This document shows, piece after piece, positions 15,128 to 20,099 of a DNA stretch of 20,099 bases; the first letter of the stretch is position 1, and the number at the start of each line of letters is the position of its first letter. This stretch comes from Lysobacteraceae bacterium (lineage in GTDB: Bacteria > Pseudomonadota > Gammaproteobacteria > DSM-19610): NCBI GenBank assembly GCA_020201295.1, contig JAIVHA010000003.1, forward strand, positions 1 through 20,099, read 5' to 3'. Under the pieces are notes generated by a model. The model was not told the origin of the DNA, made no database searches, and saw only the letters and a list, made by a program, of their open reading frames with translations. Position numbers and translations under genes: made by a program.

Positions 15128-16489
15128 TTACTCCGTACGTCGATGGGGCCGTGAAAAGTACTCGTTTTTGAGCCGCTTGACCAGACCGGCCAGCAGCCAC
15201 AGGGCGATGAGATTCGGTATGGCCATGAGGATGTTGGTGATATCCGCCAGGTTCCACACCAGCTGCAGAGGGACCGCCGCGCCCACCACCACCAGCAGGG
15301 TGAAGACCACCCGGTAGGGCATGACCGCGCGTTCGCCGAACAGGAAAAAGGCCGAGCGGTCGCCGTAGTAGGACCAGGCGATCATGGTGGAGAAGGCGAA
15401 CAGCGAGAGGCCGCCGCCCACCACCCAGGCACCCCCCTCGCCCAGGGTGCCATGGAAGGCATGGGCGGTCAGCGCCGCGCCCATCAGTTGTTCGCTGCGG
15501 TCGATATAGGCGCCGCTGACGATGATCACCAGGCCGGTCATGGTGCAGATCACCAGGGTGTCGATGAAGGGCTCCAGCATGGCCACCAGGCCTTCGCGCA
15601 CGGGCTCGTTGGTACGGCCGGCGGCATGGGCCATGGCGGAGGAGCCGAGGCCGGCCTCGTTGGAGAACAGGCCGCGCGCCACCCCCCAGCGGATGGCTTC
15701 GCCGACGGCGGCGCCACCCACCGACCAGGGATTGAGGGCATGCTCGAGGATGAGCGCGAAGGCGGCGGGGATGGCGGCGGCGTGGGCGGCCAGCACCAGC
15801 AGGGCGGCGCTCACGTAGAAAATGGCCATGAAGGGCACGATGGTGCTGGCGACCCGCGCGATGCGCTGTACCCCGCCCAGGATCACCAGCCCCACCAGGG
15901 TGGCCAGCACCACGCCCAGCAGCCAGCCATTGTCCTTGAGTCCGGGGAAGATGTAGCTCAATCCGTCCACCACCGAATTGGCCTGCACCATGTTGCCGAT
16001 GCCGAAGGAGGCGACCAGGGCGAACACCGCGAACAGGGTGGCCAGGCGCGGCATGTTCAGGCCGTGCAGGAGGGTGTACATGGGGCCGCCGGCCACCTCG
16101 CCACGTTCGTTCACCTGGCGAAAGCGCACCGCCAGGGTGGATTCGGTGAACTTGGTGGCCATGCCGAGCAGGGCCGTGACCCACATCCAGAACAGGGCCC
16201 CGGGGCCGCCCAGCGCGATGGCGGTGGCCACGCCGGCGATGTTGCCGGTGCCCACGGTGGCGGACAGCGCCGTGGACAGGGCCTGGAAATGGGACACCTC
16301 GCCGACGTCCTTGTGGCTGCTGTAGCGGCCACCGGTCAGGGCCAGGGCATGGCGGAAGGCGCGGAACTGGACGAAGCCGGTGCGCAGAGTCAGGTACAGG
16401 CCGGTGCCGAGCAGCAGCAGAAGGGTGAGCGGGCTGCCCCAGAGCAGGCCGGACAGCTCGCCGCTCCACTGGGTGAGGGTGTCGATCAT
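15128..16489 (-). CDS. agcS: Sodium:alanine symporter family transporter (AgcS)
   Basis: A 453-residue inner-membrane carrier that imports alanine or glycine with sodium. About ten or more hydrophobic segments are seen, beginning with LTLLLLLGTGLYLTLRTGF. Family signatures are SALSATVGTGNIAGVATAIA, GGPGALFWMWVTALLGMATK, GGPMYTLLHGLN and RGLFSNEAGLGSSAMAHAAG, followed by MIAWSYYGDRSAFFLFG. ATG 16489 is chosen; a TTG at 16519 is possible. It is the first gene of an operon with the FKBP and nadC genes. A REP inverted pair lies 67-131 bases upstream of the start. Confidence 0.94.
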   Translation of the reverse strand: MIDTLTQWSGELSGLLWGSPLTLLLLLGTGLYLTLRTGFVQFRAFRHALALTGGRYSSHKDVGEVSHFQALSTALSATVGTGNIAGVATAIALGGPGALFWMWVTALLGMATKFTESTLAVRFRQVNERGEVAGGPMYTLLHGLNMPRLATLFAVFALVASFGIGNMVQANSVVDGLSYIFPGLKDNGWLLGVVLATLVGLVILGGVQRIARVASTIVPFMAIFYVSAALLVLAAHAAAIPAAFALILEHALNPWSVGGAAVGEAIRWGVARGLFSNEAGLGSSAMAHAAGRTNEPVREGLVAMLEPFIDTLVICTMTGLVIIVSGAYIDRSEQLMGAALTAHAFHGTLGEGGAWVVGGGLSLFAFSTMIAWSYYGDRSAFFLFGERAVMPYRVVFTLLVVVGAAVPLQLVWNLADITNILMAIPNLIALWLLAGLVKRLKNEYFSRPHRRTE

Positions 16490-16555
16490 GGTGATGGGTT
16501 CCCCTTGCGAATCGTGCAAACGGTACCCGGATCGGCAGGAGGATACCAGTGGCGG

Positions 16556-16620
16556 TTTGCGGCCAGAGGCCGCTCCTACAGGGGGTTCCCGAAGGTGTAG
16601 GAGCGGCCTGTGGCCGCGAA
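16556..16620. repeat. REP inverted pair (Pseudomonas-type TGTAGGAGCGGCC repeat)
   Basis: Two 25-base arms face each other: 16556-16580 ends in GCCGCTCCTACA, and 16596-16620 begins with TGTAGGAGCGGCC and continues TGTGGCCGCGAA. They are complementary at 23 of 25 positions around a 15-base loop. Each arm also contains its own smaller hairpin (GCGGCC...GGCCGC). This sequence is the well-known REP found in many copies in pseudomonads and relatives. It lies in the gap between the retropepsin stop and the agcS start. Confidence 0.88.
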
Positions 16621-16629
16621 CCGGCCTTA

Positions 16630-17154
16630 CTAGGGGTGCTGGCGCAGTATCAAGGTGTCGCCGCGCTGGGTGAACTCCAGCTGCTTGAGTACGCTCATGC
16701 CGAGCAGGATGCCGATGTCGTCGACAGCGGGATTGATGCTGGCGCGTACGTCATACAGCACGATGTCGCCGATGCGCAGTTCGTCGAGCCGGGTGGCGTG
16801 GGCGGTGATGAGGCCATTGGCGGTCTGGTAGATGCGCGGCGCGCCAGCCTCCAGCCGCAGCTGGCGGGCGAGGGTGGCCGGGATGGAGACATCACTGGCG
16901 CCGGTGTCGAGCATGAATTCCACCCGCTGGCCATTGATACTGCCGCTGGCCAGGTAGTGGCCGAAGCGATTGCGCTGCAGGGTCACCTCGCGTACGCCCT
17001 GGGCATCCACCTGGCTCTGCAGGGACTGGTTGGGATTGCGTTGGCGGTCGAGCACGCCATTGAAAAACAGCGTCAGCAGGCCGAGCGCCAGCAGCCAGGC
17101 GATCCAGATGAAGGCGCGGCCCAGTTGTTGGGAGGATTCAGGTGGTGTGCTCAT
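16630..17154 (-). CDS. Membrane-anchored retropepsin-like aspartic protease
   Basis: A 174-residue protein with one N-terminal membrane segment at about residues 14-35 (AFIWIAWLLALGLLTLFFNG), a linker, and an aspartyl protease domain. The catalytic motif is FMLDTGASDVSIP, preceded by VTLQRNRFGHYLASGSING and followed by the ILLGMSVLKQLEF block. This is the clan AA single-domain type (TIGR02281-like), which acts as a dimer on the periplasmic side. Its ATG shares one base with the TAA stop of egtB (TAATG), so the two are translationally coupled. The substrate is not known. A role in ergothioneine metabolism is not expected from the family, so the coupling may just reflect shared transcription. 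Confidence 0.88.
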   Translation of the reverse strand: MSTPPESSQQLGRAFIWIAWLLALGLLTLFFNGVLDRQRNPNQSLQSQVDAQGVREVTLQRNRFGHYLASGSINGQRVEFMLDTGASDVSIPATLARQLRLEAGAPRIYQTANGLITAHATRLDELRIGDIVLYDVRASINPAVDDIGILLGMSVLKQLEFTQRGDTLILRQHP

Positions 17155-17996
17155 TAATAGACCAGGCGCAACCCGGCGAAGATATGCCGTTTGTCGGGCT
17201 CGTAAAAATTGCGGAAGCTGGGTCGTTTGATGCGCGGCTGGGTGTGCAGGCTGCCACCGCGCAGGCTGCGATGGCGGCCATCGAACCAGGGCGTGGAGTA
17301 TTCCGCGTAGGGGAAGGCCTTGAAGCCCTTGTAGGGGGCGAAGGGGTTGGCGCACCATTCCCATACCCGGCCGCTGTCGGCCAGCAGACCGATGCGGCAG
17401 GCCGCTTCCCATTGGTATTCGTGGGGCAGGCGGGCACCGGCCCAGTGGGCGCAGGCCTCGGCCTCGTGGAAACTCAGGCCCATGACCGGGGCATCGGCGG
17501 GCAGGTCGCAGGGGCCGCGCACGCCGACGCCATACCAGTGGCCCGCGCTATCGCGTCGCCAGTGGTCGGGGTGGGTAATCGATGCTTGGGTGCGCCAAAT
17601 GATGCCCTCTTCACTCCAGAGCTCCGCGCGCGCATAGCCTCCGTCTTCCATGAAACCCAGGAATTCGGCGTTGTTGAGTGGGTGGCGGGCGATGGCGAAG
17701 GGGTCCAGGGTGGCATGCTGTTGTGGGAGTTCGTTGTCGAAGGCATCAGGGGCTGTCCCGCCGATGCGGTAGTGTCCACCGGGAACATCCTGCGTGTCCC
17801 GGCGCAGGGGACTGGGCTGCAGTACCTCGCGCACCACATGGTCCGCAGGCTGAGCGAGGGCGCGCTGGGTAAGCGCCATGAGCATGGTCTCGTAGTGCTG
17901 GCTGTGATGCTGGATCAGGAAGCGAGGCAGGTATTCGTCCCGCAACAGTTCATGATCGGACCAATGCCGGCCACCGCCGCTCAGCCAATCGATCAC
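17154..17996 (-). CDS. egtB: EgtB-like non-heme iron enzyme, short form lacking part of the DinB domain
   Basis: EgtB joins hercynine to gamma-glutamylcysteine or cysteine with oxygen, forming the C-S bond of ergothioneine. This copy has 280 residues against about 420 usually. Residues 20-45 match the end of the DinB-like iron domain, with H30-x3-H34 and E36 (the HxxxHxE pattern). Residues about 72-280 form the FGE-sulfatase-like catalytic domain: LPHEYQWEAAC, VWEWCANPFAPYKGFKAFPY, AEYS, LRGGSLHTQPRIKRPSFRNF and IFAGLRLVY. The first helices, with the remaining iron ligand (His51 in the Mycobacterium enzyme), are absent, and the frame upstream of the GTG start gives no match. The GTG overlaps the egtC stop (GTGA). 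The locus context supports ergothioneine-type chemistry, but activity is uncertain. Confidence 0.83.
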   Translation of the reverse strand: MIDWLSGGGRHWSDHELLRDEYLPRFLIQHHSQHYETMLMALTQRALAQPADHVVREVLQPSPLRRDTQDVPGGHYRIGGTAPDAFDNELPQQHATLDPFAIARHPLNNAEFLGFMEDGGYARAELWSEEGIIWRTQASITHPDHWRRDSAGHWYGVGVRGPCDLPADAPVMGLSFHEAEACAHWAGARLPHEYQWEAACRIGLLADSGRVWEWCANPFAPYKGFKAFPYAEYSTPWFDGRHRSLRGGSLHTQPRIKRPSFRNFYEPDKRHIFAGLRLVY

Positions 17997-18772
17997 AGGG
18001 CGATCAGCTCCGGCGGCTCGTGGCGGTCGATGATCAGCAGCTGATGTTCGGGCACCGGCTGCCAGTAGTCCGAGGGGGTAAGGCGTTCGGAGGCGATGAG
18101 CTGGCCATCGGGAAAGCTGTCATCGTCCGTGGTGTAGTAGAGAGACGGGCAGTCATGGTTCAGGGCGTGGCGCAGCGCGTAAAGCCGCTCGCCGTCGCTG
18201 AGCACGAAATTCAGCAGCGCCTCTGTGTCTTCCAGCCAGAAGGTCAGGCGGGAGCAAAGCTTCAGCAGTGCCTGTTCGATGGTCAGCTCCGGATCCTGGT
18301 GCAGCAGCTGGCGCAACAGGGCGAACAGGTATTCCGAATCCGTGTTGCCCTGGATGTCGGCGTGGATTTCCGGCATCAGTTCGCGGTCGATGCGCAAGCG
18401 GGTATCGGCATGAAAATTCCCGATATACCCATTGTGGGTGAAAAGCAGTTCCCGGTCGAAAAAGGGCTGGGTATTGCCCAGGCCGAGGGGATTACCGGCA
18501 GTGGCGCTGCGGACCATGGCAAGGTACAGGCCGTATTCCAGGCTGCGGCCCAGGGCGTTCAGGTTCGTGTCGTTCCAGATGGGCAATATATTGCGGTAGG
18601 TCGCCGGTTGGCCATCGGCGGCATACCAGCCGAGGCCGAATCCATCCGCGTTCATCTTCGCGTAGCGTAATTCCTGCGGCGCCCAGGACTGGACCACCAG
18701 GCTGTGGGGCGGATCGAGCAGGAAGCGCTGGAGCGGGATCGGCGTACCGATATAGGCGGCGAGACGGCACAT
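17993..18772 (-). CDS. egtC: EgtC-like class II glutamine amidotransferase
   Basis: EgtC removes the gamma-glutamyl group from the hercynyl-gamma-glutamylcysteine sulfoxide intermediate. The 259-residue protein begins MCRLAAYIG, with Cys2 as the N-terminal nucleophile after Met removal. It has the Ntn-hydrolase signatures NADGFGLGWYA, MVRSATAGNPLGLGNTQPF, FTHNGYIGNF and NTDSEYLFALLRQLL. It is followed by the EgtB-like gene with a four-base overlap. egtD diverges from it with 145 bases between the two starts. egtA, which makes the gamma-glutamylcysteine donor, is not in the window; housekeeping glutathione synthesis could provide it. The ATG at 18772 is fixed by the Met-Cys start. YafJ-type amidotransferases are close in sequence, so the name rests partly on context. 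Confidence 0.85.
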   Translation of the reverse strand: MCRLAAYIGTPIPLQRFLLDPPHSLVVQSWAPQELRYAKMNADGFGLGWYAADGQPATYRNILPIWNDTNLNALGRSLEYGLYLAMVRSATAGNPLGLGNTQPFFDRELLFTHNGYIGNFHADTRLRIDRELMPEIHADIQGNTDSEYLFALLRQLLHQDPELTIEQALLKLCSRLTFWLEDTEALLNFVLSDGERLYALRHALNHDCPSLYYTTDDDSFPDGQLIASERLTPSDYWQPVPEHQLLIIDRHEPPELIAL

Positions 18773-18917
18773 GATGAGCTATATATCCTTAGTGGCTGCC
18801 GGTTTGTGGTGTCTGGCCCCGATGGTAGCCTATGGCACAAGTGGGTCCAAGGCCGGGTTGTGTTTTCACCAGGCCCCTGTATTTTTTTTGCCCCCGGGAA
18901 AGGGAGAGGAGACCACG

Positions 18918-19916
18918 ATGATACAGGATCGCACACAACAGCATGCCCGCCTGTCCTGCCGGGCCGTGCGCCCGGCCCGGATCCTGCCGGGCCTGGTGGA
19001 GGATGTGCAACAGGGCCTGCTGGAACCCCCGCGTTCGCTGTCGCCGAAATACTTCTATGATGAGCGTGGTTCGCAACTGTTCGATGCCATCTGCGACACT
19101 CCCGAATACTACGTGACCCGCACCGAGGATGCCCTGCTGCTCGGATGCGCCGCCGATCTCATCGAGGGTCTGCGCCCGGCGCATATCATCGAGTTCGGCA
19201 GTGGCGCCTCGCGCAAGACCCGGCACCTGTTTGACCAATGTGCCACGGCGGGAAACACGGCCGTCTACTGGCCCTTCGATGTCTGCGAGGAAATGCTGCT
19301 GCACAGCGGTCGGCACCTGCTGCACCGCTACGACTGGCTGCAGGTCAATGCCCTGGTGGGGGATTATCTGGCGGGCCTGCGCCACCTGCCCCGCCCCGGG
19401 GGGCAGTGCCTGTACCTGTTCCTGGGCGGAACCATCGGCAATTTCCTGCCCGAGGAGGCGCTGGCCTTCCTGCGCGAGGTACGCTCGGGCATGGGTCCCG
19501 GTGACCGTTTGTTGTTGGGCGCGGATCGCGTCAAGGCACCGGAAATTCTGCACGCCGCCTACAATGACCGTGCCGGCATCACCGCCGAGTTCAACCTCAA
19601 TCTCCTGCAGGTGCTCAATCGCGAACTGGAAGCCGATTTCGATCCCGATGCCTTCCGGCACGAGGCTATCTATAACCTTGATGCCAGTCGCATCGAGATG
19701 TACCTGGTGTCACGCCGGGACCAGGCCGTTGCCTTGGCGCGGCTCGACAAGGTGCTGAAGCTGGAATCGGGCGAACGTATCCTCACCGAGATCAGCCGCA
19801 AGTTCACACCCGGCAGTCTGACGGATCTGCTGACGGCGGCGGGCTTTGCGGTGGAGCGCCATTTCCAGCCGGACAATGGCTTTTTTTCCTTGATGCTGGC
19901 GGCGCCCGCCGAGTAA
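18918..19916 (+). CDS. egtD: L-histidine N-alpha-methyltransferase EgtD
   Basis: Trimethylates histidine to hercynine using SAM, the first step of ergothioneine synthesis. It has 332 residues, the usual length. Signatures are RSLSPKYFYDERGSQLFDAI with CDTPEYYVTRTEDALL, the SAM-binding loop IIEFGSGASRKTRHL, LYLFLGGTIGNFLPEEA, LLLGADRVKAPEILHAAYND, and the substrate-proximal end RIEMYLVSRRDQ with EISRKFTPGSL. ATG 18918 has AGGAG just upstream. An in-frame start at 18771 would overlap the divergent egtC start and adds no family sequence. It diverges from egtC-egtB across a 145-base gap. Presence of egtD, egtC and an egtB-like gene together strongly supports an ergothioneine locus. Confidence 0.95.
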   Translation: MIQDRTQQHARLSCRAVRPARILPGLVEDVQQGLLEPPRSLSPKYFYDERGSQLFDAICDTPEYYVTRTEDALLLGCAADLIEGLRPAHIIEFGSGASRKTRHLFDQCATAGNTAVYWPFDVCEEMLLHSGRHLLHRYDWLQVNALVGDYLAGLRHLPRPGGQCLYLFLGGTIGNFLPEEALAFLREVRSGMGPGDRLLLGADRVKAPEILHAAYNDRAGITAEFNLNLLQVLNRELEADFDPDAFRHEAIYNLDASRIEMYLVSRRDQAVALARLDKVLKLESGERILTEISRKFTPGSLTDLLTAAGFAVERHFQPDNGFFSLMLAAPAE

Positions 19917-19950
19917 CCGACCTGTCACAGATGGCGGAGCCAGGTCCGCA

Positions 19951-19984
19951 CTGTCATCAAACCGTAATATACATCCGTTTTAAT
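19951..19984 (+). promoter_or_regulatory. Pho box and -10 element of phoB
   Basis: CTGTCAT (19951-19957), CAAA, then CCGTAAT (19962-19968) matches the 7-4-7 direct-repeat Pho box, the second half at 5 of 7 positions. TTTAAT (19979-19984) follows ten bases later as a -10 box, the normal geometry for PhoB-activated promoters, where the box replaces the -35. A further CTGTCAC lies at 19922-19928. Confidence 0.65.
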
Positions 19985-20011
19985 GGCGCAATTGTAATAA
20001 TATCGTGCGCC

Positions 20012-20099
20012 ATGGAAAACCGACATATCCTGATTATCGAAGACGAGCCAGCCATTCGCGAAATGGTCTGCTTTGCCATGGAACGTGCCGGTTTTGACT
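20012..20099 (+). CDS. phoB: Phosphate regulon response regulator PhoB, N-terminal fragment (runs off the right edge)
   Basis: The visible 29 residues MENRHILIIEDEPAIREMV... begin a receiver domain with the acidic pair Glu-Asp, then EPAIREMVCFAMERAGFD. The block IREMVCF is identical to that of E. coli PhoB. The Pho box upstream supports the name, since phoB activates itself. The phosphorylated Asp, DNA-binding domain and phoR lie beyond the window. No Shine-Dalgarno sequence is obvious. Confidence 0.8.
   Translation, partial: MENRHILIIEDEPAIREMVCFAMERAGFD

Noticed and set aside
15132..15142. Additional CGTACG palindromes at about 15133, 16745 and 16993
   Set aside because: They are single occurrences inside or beside unrelated genes without the shared flanks. 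Only the cluster of four near hipB is meaningful.
15084..16469. Long minus-strand frame (461 residues) and plus-strand frame (15452-16600) over agcS
   Set aside because: The sequence is low in complexity and rich in Arg, Pro, Gly and His, as expected for shadow frames of GC-rich DNA. The agcS frame has clear transporter signatures.

Overview
The window looks like chromosomal DNA from a GC-rich gammaproteobacterium, possibly near Ectothiorhodospiraceae/Chromatiales or pseudomonads. The evidence is the base composition, E. coli-like sigma-70 promoters, a Pseudomonas-style REP pair, a PhoB gene behind a Pho box, and gene families typical of that class. The genus cannot be fixed from sequence alone.

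Layout. (1) 1-1108: the 3' end of thiO (glycine oxidase), an Irr-like Fur-family regulator, and a tRNA-Thr(CGT) with its own promoter and terminator. (2) 1155-3897: a two-gene operon of a membrane-bound class III adenylate cyclase and a TPR lipoprotein, with a candidate sigma-28 (FliA) promoter in front. (3) 3967-5670: two toxin-antitoxin modules facing away from each other, brnT-brnA on the minus strand and hipB-hipA on the plus strand. Between them lies an AT-rich 227-base region with four regularly spaced CGTACG palindromes around the hipB promoter. hipA is broken by an internal deletion. (4) 5671-8295: a cysteine-free thioredoxin-like membrane protein and the remains of a TonB-dependent receptor that has lost its signal peptide and an internal segment. 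(5) 8383-9246: a SAM-dependent methyltransferase.

(6) 9268-13759, minus strand: a cyclic-di-GMP signalling operon (HDOD protein, GAF-GGDEF cyclase, then a membrane PAS-GGDEF-EAL protein) with gaps of 1 and 6 bases. (7) 13935-16489, minus strand: agcS, an FKBP-type isomerase and nadC, separated by 3 bases and then a 1-base overlap. (8) A REP inverted pair at 16556-16620. (9) 16630-19916: an ergothioneine-type locus. egtC, a short egtB and a membrane-anchored retropepsin are translationally coupled on the minus strand and diverge from egtD on the plus strand. (10) 19951-20099: a Pho box and the first codons of phoB.

The window is rich in second-messenger signalling: one predicted cAMP cyclase and three proteins linked to cyclic di-GMP. 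The stretch 3.9-8.3 kb is the accessory part, with toxin-antitoxin modules and decayed genes. The most useful leads are the hipB operator array, the two genes broken by in-gene deletions, the EgtB that lacks the first half of its iron-binding domain, and the candidate flagellar promoter in front of the adenylate cyclase. No phage, IS element or CRISPR array is visible.
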